A DNA stretch of 64,000 nt from Lumbricus rubellus (Eukaryota > Annelida > Clitellata > Crassiclitellata > Lumbricidae): NCBI GenBank assembly GCA_945859605.1, contig OX243824.1, positions 30,705,459-30,769,458 on the forward strand, in the 5' to 3' direction. This document shows positions 46,201-55,906 of the stretch, piece by piece. Numbering within the stretch: position 1 is the stretch's first letter; each line of letters starts with the position of its first letter. The notes beneath the pieces are model-generated. The model was not told where the DNA came from. It did no database searches and was given only the letters and a program-made list of their open reading frames with translations. A program made the translations under genes and the position numbers.

Positions 46201-46854
46201 AGCACGAGTGCAAATGAAACACTGTCAGTCAAACCAAAAGACCTGAAAGTAATTATTGGCAGAAAAGGAAGGCATCCGGTATCATCAAAAGAAAAGCAGG
46301 GAAACACAAGCACGAGTGGAAATGAAACACTGTCAGTCAAACCAAAAGACCTGAAAGTAATTATTGGCAGAAAAGGAAGGCATCCGGTATCATCAAAAGA
46401 AAAGCAGGGAAACACAAGCACGAGTGCAAATGAAACACTGTCAGTCAAACCAAAAGACCTGAAAGTAATTATTGGCAGAAAAGGAAGGCATCCGGTATCA
46501 TCAAAAGAAAAGCAGGGAAACACAAGCACGAGTGGAAATGAAACACTGTCAGTCAAACCAAAAGACCTGAAAGTAATTATTGGCAGAAAAGGAAGGCATC
46601 CGGTATCATCAAAAGAAAAGCAGGGAAACACAAGCACGAGTGCAAATGAAACACTGTCAGTCAAACCAAAAGACCTGAAAGTAATTATTGGCAGAAAAGG
46701 AAGGCATCCGGTATCATCAAAAGAAAAGCAGGGAAACACAAGCACGAGTGCAAATGAAACACTGTCAGTCAAACCAAAAGACCTGAAAGTAATTATTGGC
46801 AGAAAAGGAAGGCATCCGGTATCACCAAAGGGGAAAAAAATAAAAATTAAATAA
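43285..46854 (+). CDS. Transposase exon 2 (one frameshift)
   Basis: About 1,190 residues. Order: acidic start; four 63-residue repeats with CDTCGKFNGCSC (43310-44010); a basic stretch; an N-terminal domain (KTSAVICKARTRR, then VCKDFYLNTLNIN after the frameshift); a Cys pair CDICEAVRFNN; and an RNase H-like core. Candidate catalytic residues are D in CFDMQNVFALP (44938), D in LWSDSCVPQNKNK (45175) and E in GHSEVQEV (45292-45303). Ten AT-hook-like repeats GRKGRHPV (from 45823) finish the protein before TAA 46852-46854. The frame breaks once at an A7 run (44378-44384), consistent with a single missing A. Otherwise intact, so recently active or a base-calling slip. Confidence 0.75.
43310..44010 (+). 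repeat. 189-bp coding tandem repeat, four copies
   Basis: Copies start at 43310, 43499, 43688 and 43877; the last diverges after GTGGTCAATTTAATTGG. Copies 2 and 3 look identical by eye. Each encodes CDTCGKFNGCSC, a CxxC...CxC cluster that could bind zinc. Confidence 0.95.
45823..46854 (+). repeat. 108-bp coding tandem repeat, nine full copies and a partial tenth
   Basis: Unit of 36 residues starting IIGRKGRHPVSSKEKQGN. The period is exactly 108 bp from 45823 to 46795. Units differ mainly by one codon (SAN or SGN), in order A G A A G A G A A. The minus-strand open frame across it is a shadow. Confidence 0.97.
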
Positions 46855-48103
46855 GGAATAAGAATGAGAAAAAAGCAGTAACAGTAACAGTGGCTACAGT
46901 GAAAGAACAAAAGTACTGTTACTGACATAATAATTTATGGTCAATGCTTCAAACCATTATTTGGATTAATGTTACTAAGAGTTTCTGTTATAAACACCAC
47001 AGTAAATTAATCATAAAAAAATTGGACCAATATCACACTATTGCAAATTAACAGTGTTGCTTTTAAAAACAAAGAGAATTATTATAGATCATTTGGACAT
47101 GTCTGATATTAAAAAAAATGTTTAACCGCTGCAATTTACTGGTGCGAATTATAAAGACTGGACTACACTAAGACTTAGTGGCAACAACGACAAAACAGTA
47201 ACAGTCACTGTGGCTACAGTGCGAAAGAACAACGTTGAAATAACAATAATTTATTGTCAATGCTCCAAACCAATAATATTTTGAATGTAATGCTATAATA
47301 TTTGCTGCTATTATAAGCATCACAATAATAATAATATTATTATTAATGCATTAACCACATAAAAAGTCTATATCAATGAAGCTTTATAAGAAATGAACAA
47401 TGCTGCATCAATTTTCACGACATTCAGAATTTTGGCTGTCTATCCAAAAGAAAGTTGCAGCTGAAAAAAACCCAAAATTAAGTCAATTACTTATATTTTT
47501 TTATCTGAATGTCTGCTAAATATGGGTTCACAAGATGCTTTTAGTCTCAAACACAATGGATAAATCATATATTAATTCGTTTTCACCAGCTGAGTGGTAC
47601 ATAATTTTTAATTAATATGCTCCCTCAGCCCACGCATTGCGTACATTTGAGTGTTAGAAGGCTCTATGTCCATGCTTTCGGCGTCGGGCGTTATTTGAAA
47701 AAAATCAGAAAATAATACTTTCACGTTTTATTCACAATTTTTGGCGATGTACAATGTTACTTCATTGACAAATAAACAAAAAGACCCCAGTTACATTGTA
47801 ATATTTGCATAAATGTGCGTGTACTTGAATGCTGAACTCACAAATCGGAATAATTATGTTCAGCCCTCGCATTCTGTAAACATTGAGTATTATAAGGCTC
47901 TATGTCCATTTTTTGGCGTGGGGTATTCTTTAAAAAATTTAATTAAAATATTTTAACGTTTTATTCACTAATTTTTTTAATGTACACTGTTACTTCATTG
48001 ACAAATGAACAAAAGACCCCAGTTACATTTGTAATATTTTCATTCTTGTTTGTGTGCCTGATTGTTGAACTTTCAAATTGGAATATCTCGGAATAGTACT
48101 TTT
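46855..48103. other. 3' non-coding part of the Sola-like element
   Basis: Contains an imperfect about 95-bp repeat (near 46872 and 47188, with GTAACAGT and GTGGCTACAGTG). Two tandem units of about 240 bp (about 47630-47868 and 47869-48110) each contain the end core CTCTATGTCCAT and ACCCCAGTTACATT. Confidence 0.75.
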
Positions 48104-48135
48104 TGGACATAGACCCTTATAATTCTCGACCAACG
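48104..48135 (-). repeat. Right terminal inverted repeat of the Sola-like element
   Basis: Inverse of 42247-42278 with one mismatch near the tip. Confidence 0.85.
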
Positions 48136-48137
48136 AA

Positions 48138-51100
48138 ATGGCTATCGAAAAGGAAGAACGCAGGAAGCAGCTAGAACTGATGCAACAGAAGATAGAACAA
48201 GAAGAACTGCGTAGGGTAGAAGATCAGATTCGACTGACGAAGAAAGACGAAGACGACAGAAAACGTCGTGATGAGTCAGAACGAAATAGACTAAGAAAAA
48301 GTGAGACAATGGTATCAAAGATTAAGAAGATAGGTGATGCCATGAAGCATGTGCTACCTAAGATGCCGTATGATATGATGGAAGTGCCATTATATTTTGA
48401 AACAGTTGAAAATGCATTCAATAGTTTTGCTGTGGAAAAACAATACTGGGTGAAATTGTTGTTGCCACTTATGACACCGAAAGCGCGAACTGTATTGAAC
48501 CGTGTATCTTTTGATGATCTGGACAAGTACGATGTGGTGAAAGAGCATTTATTGAAAGAATTCAAGTTAACGGCTCGTGAATACAGGTCAAGATTTGCAG
48601 ATGCCAAGAAAACTGTGGAAGAAACATATACGATGTTTACGGCTAGGTTGAAGAATTTGCTGAATTATTATGTCCGTAGTAGACGGGTTGGCAAAGACTA
48701 CGAGAAGCTGTTTGATCTGCTAGTGGCAGATAAACTGAAAGAATGTTTACCGCCGGGTCCATTACAGTTTGTCTTAGCAAAAGAGGGTACAGAATGTTTA
48801 GAAGCCAGTAACGTTTCAGACCTCGCAGACATACATGTAAACAATCGGATTGGTATGATGTTTCAAGACAAACCGAAATATGAAACCTGGAGCAGTAGTC
48901 CAAAGCAAACCAAGTGGAACAGGGATAACAAAGACACCGGAAGCCAAGCCAAGAGTAATGATGCAAAGAAAGATAATTATTCTGGAAAGCAGTATTGGCA
49001 AGAACAGAAACAGTCAACGTGGGACAGACAAGCCTACAATCGAACTCCGCCGCTGGGACGCCCAACAGAAGGTAATGCATCATACACACCGTACAACAAG
49101 TGGGAGAGCAATGAGCAAAGAAGTTTTATAAAGAAACGTTGCCACAATTGTCTGTCTGACAAACACCTAATAAAACATTGCCAAGCACCAGGAGCAGCAA
49201 ATCTGAGGAAGAACTTTAGCAGAAGTGCAGAAAATCTTCGAGTAAACCAGATACAAGTAATGAATGCACCAGACCAGTTTGAAGAACTGGACGATCGTGA
49301 AACAGAAGTGAAGTCGGTGATGAAGTGTGCGCTTCAGTTTGCCATACAGAAAGAAGCGATGAAGACTACTCCCATTGCAGCAATTTGTCGAGAAACAAAA
49401 AGTAAAGAGGAGTGCCAACGCATAAAGAAGATAACATTGCAGCATGTAAACGTGGAGATACGTGGGACTGATGGTCAGCCAGTGCAAGTCGAAGCGTTGA
49501 TTGACTCGGGGACTGAGATACCAGTAATCAACGAGGAACTACTGAAAGGAACGACAGTAGAAGAAATCGGCAGAGTTCATTTGCAATGTGTAGCTGGAGA
49601 GCCGATTCCAGCTAAGTTGGTGAAAATTGAAGTGCGGATGAGCGGTCGTAACGAAGGAGCAGTTACAGAGGACAGGACAGTAAATATCGCGCCATATTTA
49701 ACTTTAGTGTGTGCCAGCATTCCAGCGGATCTGTGCAAAGAAAACAAGGAAAAGTTCTTGCTACATCCGGAGATAATTGCAGAATTGAAAGAGATTCCAC
49801 CAGTGAGTGTATTGCAAGGGGAACTGCGAGCGAATGTGACCACAAGAGCACAAAGTCGGAGAGCAGAAGTCGAAGGAAGAGAAGATGAAACGATAAACGA
49901 AAGTTCGCAAGAAGAGGATACGGACAGCGAAGATGAACACAGCATTCAAGACAACGAAGGAACAACATCTGGAAACAATGAAATTGAAGAAGAGATGAAT
50001 GCATGTGAACGAAATGATAGTGAAGATTCCGAAAGCGATGATGAACTGGAGACGAGTATGAGGGACTTGTTCACAGAGAATGCGAATGATGAAAGACAGC
50101 TGGAAGATGCGAAGAAATTCGAGGAGCAGCAGAGAAATGACGAGTCACTGAAATCGTGGTGGAGGATCGCTGAAGACAAAGGGTCAGAGTTTAGCGTGGT
50201 GAATAAGTTGATGTACAAGAAGCATCAAATGCTGGATCAGCTAGTGTACCAGTTGGTGTTACCGAAAGAGAGAAGAATTCAAGTAATGGAATTAGCGCAC
50301 GAGTCAGTATTTGGCGGACACTTGGGAGAAGAGAAGACACGAGAGAGAATCAAGTTGTCCTTCGTATGGCCAAAGATGCGTCGAGATGTGGTGAAGTTTT
50401 GTAGGTCATGTGTTAAGTGTCAGCTGAAAGCACGAAGTTTGGTGATGGATCGAGTGCCGATTACACCAATTCCAAGGGAAGATGTTCCATTCCGACGGAT
50501 GACTATGGATGTGGTAGGTCCAATAGAACCGAAGTCAGCAGCAGGGCATAAGTATTGCTTGTGCATAGTGGATTCATGTACGAGATGGCCGACAATCTTT
50601 TTGCTGAAGTCATTGACTGCTAAGGCTGTGTGCGAAGCTTTGATGAAGCTATTCATTGACGTGGGGGTGCCATCTGTGATCACCAGCGACAGAGGCACAA
50701 ATTTTACAGCCAGTCTAACGAGGGAATTTTTGAAATTGATGGGATGCTGTCCTAGATTTGATTCGCCAGGGCATCCTGAGGCTGCAGGATTAGTTGAAAG
50801 ATGGAATCAGACATTCAAAAAGATGGTACATCATGTCATTGTGGAAAATCCGAGACAGTGGCATAAAATCACTCCGTTTACCGTATGGGCATTGAGAGAA
50901 GTTCCAAACGCAACGACAGGAGTGGCACCATATTTGCTAGTGTATGGAAAAATGCCAAGAGGACCATTAACTATCTTAAATGAAAGCTGGACCAAAGAAA
51001 TAAATCTACCGCCAAACATTGGAGTACAACCAGCAAAGTACCTGAAGAACTTAAGAGCGGACATGGAGAAAGCTCTGACATTCGCTGAGAATTGTGCAGA

Positions 51101-52844
51101 GGAAAAGCAAAAACAATACGCCAGTCAATACAACAAGAGGGCCAAAGATAAAGAATTCGAACCAGGAGAAAACGTCATCGTCCTGTATCCAACGTCAACC
51201 AATAAATTGATCTCACGATGGCATGGTCCATGTACAGTGCTACAAAGAAGATCTAAGTATTCGTACCTAGTGGACATGAATGAAAACGGCCGACGAATCG
51301 TCCATGCCAACAAAATGAGGAAGTTCATCGCAAGAACATTATCGTGTGGTCTCATCGTGGAAGAGGACGACGAATTCGGCTCAGTGGTAGAGCTACCATT
51401 GAAAGAAGATCATGTAGAGACGAAACAGAAATCGCTGCAATTGGACTATGAACAGATCGGACATCTTACGAGCGAGCAACAGAAACAGCTACTGGTCGTA
51501 CTGAATCGTTATGCAGACAGATTTTCGGACAAACCTGGATTATGTACATTGGTAGAACACGAAGTGGTGCTGAGACCGGACTTTCGAGAGAAAGAGTTCA
51601 TGGCATATCGGATACCGCTGATATACCGCGCAGAAGTGGACAAACAAATACAAGAGATGCTGAAAGCGAACATCATTCAACCGTCGTCGAGCAGAATGGC
51701 AAGTCCGTTGGTCATCGTCAAGAAGAAGGACGGATCCTTGAGACTCGCGTGCGACTACAGGTACGTGAATTCATATACTGAAAATTGTCGATATCCCATG
51801 CCGATCGTCAACGATGTGCTGAGCAAAGTCGGGAAATCCAAGTTCATTTCCGTCTTGGACTGTCGCAGTGCTTACTGGACTTGTCCTGTGAAGAAATCCG
51901 ACCAATGGAAAACTGCATTTGTTACCCATAATGGACTGTACGAATTTACACGTGTCCCTTTTGGCATGATTAACTTTGGACGGACTTTTGTAAAAGCAAT
52001 AAACATGATTTTGCAACCGATTAATGCATTTACTGAACCCTATGTTGATGACATTGCAGTACATTCTGATGATTGGAACATTCATTTGAAACATTTAGAA
52101 TTGTTCTTGAAACAAATAAGACTGCATAATGTAACCTTGAACTTGAAGAAATGTGTGTTTGGTAAGAGTGAGGTGAAATTCATCGGTCACCTCATAGGAT
52201 CAGGGAAGAAGATGATGAATCCAGATAGGATTGACAGTTTGATTAATTTGAAGAACCCTGAGACGAAGAAGCAAGTGAAGCAAGTATTAGGATTTTTTGG
52301 TTTCTACAGACAATTTATTTGTAATTTTGCTGAAATTGCTAAACCATTGACAGATTTAACTGGCAAGCAGACACCTGAGAACATTGTTTGGACTGAGGAC
52401 CACCAGAAATCTTTTGATTCTCTTAAAGAAATTGTTTTATCAAATGTGATTTTATACATGTTTGAGGTTGGCAAACCATTTAATTTGTATTGTGATAGCA
52501 GTGACTTTGCTGTGGGGGCTGTGCTGTCACAAGTGGACGAGGAGGGGATAGAACGTCCCGTTTCATTTATCAGTCAGAAGCTGACAGATACCCAGAGGAG
52601 ATGGGCGACGATTGAGAAGGAAGCCTATGCAATCATATGGGCTTTAAACAAATTGAAAGAAATTATTATTGGTTCCAAGATTAATGTGTTCACTGACCAC
52701 AATCCTTTGGTTTATTTGACTGAGTCAATGTCGAAGTCTGCTAAGTTAGTCAGATGGTCTTTATCATTGCAAAATTTTGACATTCTGTTGAACTATAAGA
52801 AGGGAAAGCTGAATGTAGTAGCAGACTGCTTATCGAGATTGTAG
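48138..52844 (+). CDS. Gmr1-like gag-pol polyprotein (3' part of split gag plus complete pol)
   Basis: A 1,568-residue open frame. Order by residue: coiled coil 1-60; capsid-like region about 80-200 (VPLYFETVENAFNSF, LTAREYRSRF); zinc knuckle CHNCLSDKHLIKHC near 334; protease ALIDSGTEIPV near 455; integrase HHCC zinc site about 720-765 (HESVFGGH, CRSCVKC); integrase core with D791, D851 and E887, a D,D35E spacing; reverse transcriptase about 1150-1340 with YVDD at 1302-1305; RNase H about 1440-1560 (LYCDSSDFAVGAVLS, FTDHNPLVYL). The protein would make cDNA from element RNA and insert it. Key catalytic residues are present and there is no stop. The ATG is an internal Met of the original frame exposed by the transposon insertion. 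Protease lacks a standard flanking G in its DSGTE motif, as often in this group. Confidence 0.92.
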   Translation: MAIEKEERRKQLELMQQKIEQEELRRVEDQIRLTKKDEDDRKRRDESERNRLRKSETMVSKIKKIGDAMKHVLPKMPYDMMEVPLYFETVENAFNSFAVEKQYWVKLLLPLMTPKARTVLNRVSFDDLDKYDVVKEHLLKEFKLTAREYRSRFADAKKTVEETYTMFTARLKNLLNYYVRSRRVGKDYEKLFDLLVADKLKECLPPGPLQFVLAKEGTECLEASNVSDLADIHVNNRIGMMFQDKPKYETWSSSPKQTKWNRDNKDTGSQAKSNDAKKDNYSGKQYWQEQKQSTWDRQAYNRTPPLGRPTEGNASYTPYNKWESNEQRSFIKKRCHNCLSDKHLIKHCQAPGAANLRKNFSRSAENLRVNQIQVMNAPDQFEELDDRETEVKSVMKCALQFAIQKEAMKTTPIAAICRETKSKEECQRIKKITLQHVNVEIRGTDGQPVQVEALIDSGTEIPVINEELLKGTTVEEIGRVHLQCVAGEPIPAKLVKIEVRMSGRNEGAVTEDRTVNIAPYLTLVCASIPADLCKENKEKFLLHPEIIAELKEIPPVSVLQGELRANVTTRAQSRRAEVEGREDETINESSQEEDTDSEDEHSIQDNEGTTSGNNEIEEEMNACERNDSEDSESDDELETSMRDLFTENANDERQLEDAKKFEEQQRNDESLKSWWRIAEDKGSEFSVVNKLMYKKHQMLDQLVYQLVLPKERRIQVMELAHESVFGGHLGEEKTRERIKLSFVWPKMRRDVVKFCRSCVKCQLKARSLVMDRVPITPIPREDVPFRRMTMDVVGPIEPKSAAGHKYCLCIVDSCTRWPTIFLLKSLTAKAVCEALMKLFIDVGVPSVITSDRGTNFTASLTREFLKLMGCCPRFDSPGHPEAAGLVERWNQTFKKMVHHVIVENPRQWHKITPFTVWALREVPNATTGVAPYLLVYGKMPRGPLTILNESWTKEINLPPNIGVQPAKYLKNLRADMEKALTFAENCAEEKQKQYASQYNKRAKDKEFEPGENVIVLYPTSTNKLISRWHGPCTVLQRRSKYSYLVDMNENGRRIVHANKMRKFIARTLSCGLIVEEDDEFGSVVELPLKEDHVETKQKSLQLDYEQIGHLTSEQQKQLLVVLNRYADRFSDKPGLCTLVEHEVVLRPDFREKEFMAYRIPLIYRAEVDKQIQEMLKANIIQPSSSRMASPLVIVKKKDGSLRLACDYRYVNSYTENCRYPMPIVNDVLSKVGKSKFISVLDCRSAYWTCPVKKSDQWKTAFVTHNGLYEFTRVPFGMINFGRTFVKAINMILQPINAFTEPYVDDIAVHSDDWNIHLKHLELFLKQIRLHNVTLNLKKCVFGKSEVKFIGHLIGSGKKMMNPDRIDSLINLKNPETKKQVKQVLGFFGFYRQFICNFAEIAKPLTDLTGKQTPENIVWTEDHQKSFDSLKEIVLSNVILYMFEVGKPFNLYCDSSDFAVGAVLSQVDEEGIERPVSFISQKLTDTQRRWATIEKEAYAIIWALNKLKEIIIGSKINVFTDHNPLVYLTESMSKSAKLVRWSLSLQNFDILLNYKKGKLNVVADCLSRL

Positions 52845-52940
52845 TATAAGATTATTTTGTGAGGCATTTTAGTATAAGAATTGTTTGATTATTTTAAGCA
52901 TTGTACGTTCGCTAATTTTTAAGATTAATTAGCTCTCTTC

Positions 52941-52957
52941 AAAAGAAAGGAAGGAGG
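52941..52957 (+). promoter_or_regulatory. Polypurine tract
   Basis: AAAAGAAAGGAAGGAGG lies three bases upstream of the 3' LTR, the expected plus-strand primer site. Confidence 0.8.
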
Positions 52958-52960
52958 TAA

Positions 52961-53489
52961 TGTGAGCTGGTTTAATCAGTGTACAGCGATTGTCGTACGA
53001 TAGCGGGCGACCCAGACAGCCAGGTGTGCAAATTGGCGCGATTTGTCTAGACAAGTGTCTGACGGTGCGTGACGGCGCGACGAGTGTACGGTAAGCGCAC
53101 GTGGAAGAGATAGAAAGAAGGAGGAAGGAGGAGTGGAGGCGAAGTTGTTGTGCGTTGAGAGCTGTTGAGATAGGCAGTAGTAGTTGTCGGAGAGTTGTTG
53201 AGTTGAGTTATGAGTAGACTGATGAAGTTAGTTGTTAGGATAACGCAAGTGTAGTCGTTGTTGTGTTGTTGCTGTTCGTTACTTTATACCGGATTTTGGA
53301 GTTGATTAATAATACGATTAAACACGACGTTGTTGTTGGTATTAAACAGAGAAGACTGTAGATTCTTTTACCTAGCCATTAGTTAAAGAAACAGTTATTT
53401 TAGGGATAGGTCTAGGCTACCAAGGACTTAACGAAGAAATTTCCGAAGAGACTGAAGGTCACAAGAAGTTTTACGGAAGAGAAGTGACA
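52961..53489 (+). repeat. 3' LTR
   Basis: 529 bp, TG...CA, uninterrupted, so it gives the empty-site sequence for the hAT insertion in the 5' LTR. It differs from the 5' LTR at about four substitutions and one short indel by eye. Confidence 0.92.
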
Positions 53490-53546
53490 GATAATAATTT
53501 ATTATTCGTTATGAGCTTATGCAACTTGATTTTTTGTTTTGTTAAC

Positions 53547-53652
53547 TTCTGCGAAAGTATTCCATGTGAGAATGGTGGATCGTGTCTGCCTTTAGTGAAT
53601 GGCTACAACTGCCAATGTCTACCTGGATATACAGGAAGCAACTGCGAATCCG
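53547..53652 (+). pseudogene. Gene C EGF exon 2, splice acceptor deleted
   Basis: It encodes [13 protein letters not shown] and CQCLPGYTGSNC with donor G|GTTAGT. The paralogous exon at 53878 has CTAACTGTTACAGTCATAGACTTCTGC across its acceptor in split form. Here the sequence jumps from GTTAAC straight to TTCTGC, a 16-bp loss that removes the AG and the first codons. Unlikely to be spliced in. Confidence 0.75.
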
Positions 53653-53877
53653 GTTAGTTTGACAGTCATATCGAATCAGACAATACTATGAATGATTGTT
53701 GCAGTTCAAATAGGAAATAGTTGAGCCCAATGTCTGTTAGTTAGAACTGTTAGATGTCTTCTAGAAATCAAAAAATGCTATTCACGTAGGCTACAGAAAT
53801 TTCACAGACAATAATTATGATAATATTCGCTATGAGCTTGATGCAATTTGATTTTCTTGTTTTGCTAACTGTTACAG

Positions 53878-53991
53878 TCATAGACTTCTGCGAAAGTATT
53901 CCATGTGAGAACGGAGGATCGTGTCTGCCCATAGTGAATGGCTACGTCTGCGAATGTCCGCCTGGTTATACAGGAAACCACTGCGAATCCG
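53878..53991 (+). CDS. Gene C EGF exon 3
   Basis: The acceptor is CTGTTACAG and the donor G|GTCAGT; 114 nt, phase 1-1. It encodes [12 protein letters not shown] and [13 protein letters not shown] tandem duplicate of the damaged exon 330 bp upstream. Confidence 0.75.
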
Positions 53992-55081
53992 GTCAGTGTG
54001 ACAGCGATATCGAATCAGACAATATAGGCCTACTATCAATGAATGTTTCGGATAAAGTCATCTCTCGACAGTTCAAATATAAAAATACAAATTGTTTTCA
54101 TAATTATTGTTTCCATATGGAACGATAGAACGAATTAAAAAAGTAAAAAACCCTTTTCTTTGCAACGAATGCCCCCTTGGAGTTAGACCTACATGAACCT
54201 TGTTTGAAGCAATAATTAATTATTATGATTGCACTCAACAAAGAATCTGCTCCATTCGAAACTCTGCTGAAACCTGTTCATCGGCTTTCATTGCCGGTGT
54301 CGCGTGACAGAGTCTCCCATACAAAAGTCTTCCCCCGGAGACTGTATTTCGAAACAGATTCTTTTGTCCTAGAATAAATTTGCCCCCCGTATACAATAAC
54401 TTTTTATTCTGAATTAAAGTTTCCTGGGGGAGAGAGAATATTTTCTCCGCTTACAAAATAAAGTCTCCCCCCCCCTGCGCGTGAAATCGGCTACAGTCGA
54501 TAAAAATTAATTGGTGACCAAATCAAACGGTTAATTTACGTTGCTAAATATTATTTAGCACAAGAAAAATTGTCAAACATAATATATTATACTTTTACAT
54601 CAGAAAAATGTCTTCCAGTACAGATGTTCAGCCAGGGGAGACTTCATAACTATCGTAGCACCTGCAACCGAAACTCGGTCTCGATTGCTCATACCAAGTC
54701 AAAAGGAAACAGTAACAATTTGTGCCTCGCTGTTCCTCGCACAGGGACTGCGTTGCGAATCACTCTGGATAGGAAGCTGTCGAGCAGCATAGAATTAAAA
54801 ACATTATTATTATTACTATTAAATCACGAATTATTAGAATAATGCCTTTTTTGATAGTGGCGCTTAATAGATAATATCTATTTATTTACTGCAGTCACAC
54901 AATTATACTTAGGCCTATACGAAGAAATTGGTAAAATGCACAACTCTATTTCAAGGCAGATTGTTTTGTTATCCTATAATAATAATTTATCTGCTGGCTT
55001 GTTCGTTTACCTGCTTATCTGTACATAAATATATTTATTCGAGAAACGCACCTGGAGCAGATAATACGCTCAGTTAAACAT
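53992..55081. other. Gene C intron, remnant MITE ends
   Basis: Around 54270-54480 there are GCCGGTGTCGCG and TCTCCC/CCCCCCG words related to the GGCCGGTGTCA MITE family at 13683, with a preceding CTGCTGAAACCTGTTC also present near 31085. Otherwise unremarkable. Confidence 0.4.
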
Positions 55082-55089
55082 CTGAGCAT

Positions 55090-55362
55090 CAGGGCCGGAT
55101 TAAGCAATGTAGGGGCCCTGTTCGGAAAATTTTTGCGGATATTTTTTTTAGTCATCAGTTTTCTGGCGAAATTTTCGGGAAAATTCATACCATTTCATCC
55201 GCGAAAAAGTTGATGACTTTTTTTTAGTCATCTGCCAAAATTTTCGGGAAAATAGTCGTTTGGTCGAAATTTGCTCAAAATTTTTTTCCCACTTTTGTGG
55301 GACCCCTGAAGTGTGGGCCCCTATTCGGCCGAACATGTTGAACATGTCTTAATCCGGCCCTG
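55090..55362. mobile_element. hAT-type MITE
   Basis: The ends CAGGGCCGGATTAAG are perfect inverted copies and flanked by the exact 8-bp duplication CTGAGCAT (55082-55089, 55363-55370). 273 bp, non-coding. Confidence 0.9.
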
Positions 55363-55370
55363 CTGAGCAT

Positions 55371-55792
55371 GTTTGCGGTTAGACAGAGAATGACTTTTTG
55401 ATCATCTCTGTCACCTCAGTTAGACAGAGACGAGTAAAAGAACTTTAAAATTTGATGCCAATCAAAATAATTACGCCCAGTTTGTGCTTGCAAAAATGCT
55501 TAGTTCTCAGATGTGGCCCTCCTCATAATTTATAATTCTAGTCGTGTCACTAGTAAACCCTGCCTTGAGGAACACAAGCGATGACTGGACAAAACCACTG
55601 TAACGTCCTTCGCTGAAGATTTTTTCTCGGCCGACATATTTAGCAATTGCTGGAAATCTTATGTAATTTTTGAACAGAAATATTGCACAAACGTTGATGA
55701 TTATGATAATCGCTATGAACTTCATTATCTTCATACAACTAGTTACATGGTTGCCAGCATTTTCATTAGCGATTTGTCGTTTTTGCGAACAG
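55371..55792. other. Gene C intron
   Basis: Homologous to the intron before gene B exon 25530 in its 3' part. No other feature. Confidence 0.4.
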
Positions 55793-55906
55793 TGATCAAC
55801 TACTGCGAGAGTGATCCATGTGCCAACGGAGGATTGTGTTCGCCTAGGGTGAATGGCTACGTCTGCCGATGTCGATCTGGATACGTAGGAGACAACTGCG
55901 AAGACG
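55793..55906 (+). CDS. Gene C EGF exon 4
   Basis: The acceptor is TGCGAACAG and the donor G|GTCAGT; 114 nt, phase 1-1. It encodes [12 protein letters not shown] and CRCRSGYVGDNC; nearly identical to gene B 25530-25643. Confidence 0.78.

Larger units (their letters stand above)
42247..48135 (+). mobile_element. Autonomous-type DNA transposon, tentatively Sola-like
   Basis: The inverted ends start CGTCGGTCGAGAATTATAAG (left) and, inverted, CGTTGGTCGAGAATTATAAG (right). They match for about 32 bp with one mismatch. A 4-bp duplication AAAT flanks it (42243-42246, 48136-48139). This placement restores the interrupted gag frame exactly, which supports the boundaries. It is 5,889 bp and carries a two-exon transposase, short direct repeats of the end motif at both ends, and two tandem arrays within the coding region. 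A 4-bp duplication and the transposase pattern (D, D, E candidates, Cys pairs) suggest the Sola superfamily. That assignment is from memory of family features, not a search. Confidence 0.85.
39528..53489 (+). mobile_element. Gmr1-like Ty3/gypsy LTR retrotransposon with two nested DNA transposons
   Basis: Bounded by LTRs beginning TGTGAGCTGG and ending GAAGTGACA, with a 5-bp target duplication GATAA at 39523-39527 and 53490-53494. Without the two insertions the element is about 7 kb. It has one long gag-pol frame with order Gag, zinc knuckle, protease, integrase, reverse transcriptase, RNase H. Integrase before RT is the copia-like order, known within the gypsy group from Gmr1-type elements. 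The two LTRs differ at only about four substitutions and one short indel by eye over about 529 bp, so insertion was fairly recent. The copy is disabled because gag is split at 42246. Confidence 0.9.

Noticed and set aside
45750..46928. Long minus-strand open frame of 392 codons
   Set aside because: It is the antisense shadow of the 108-bp coding tandem repeat in the transposase; it has the same period and no independent domain.
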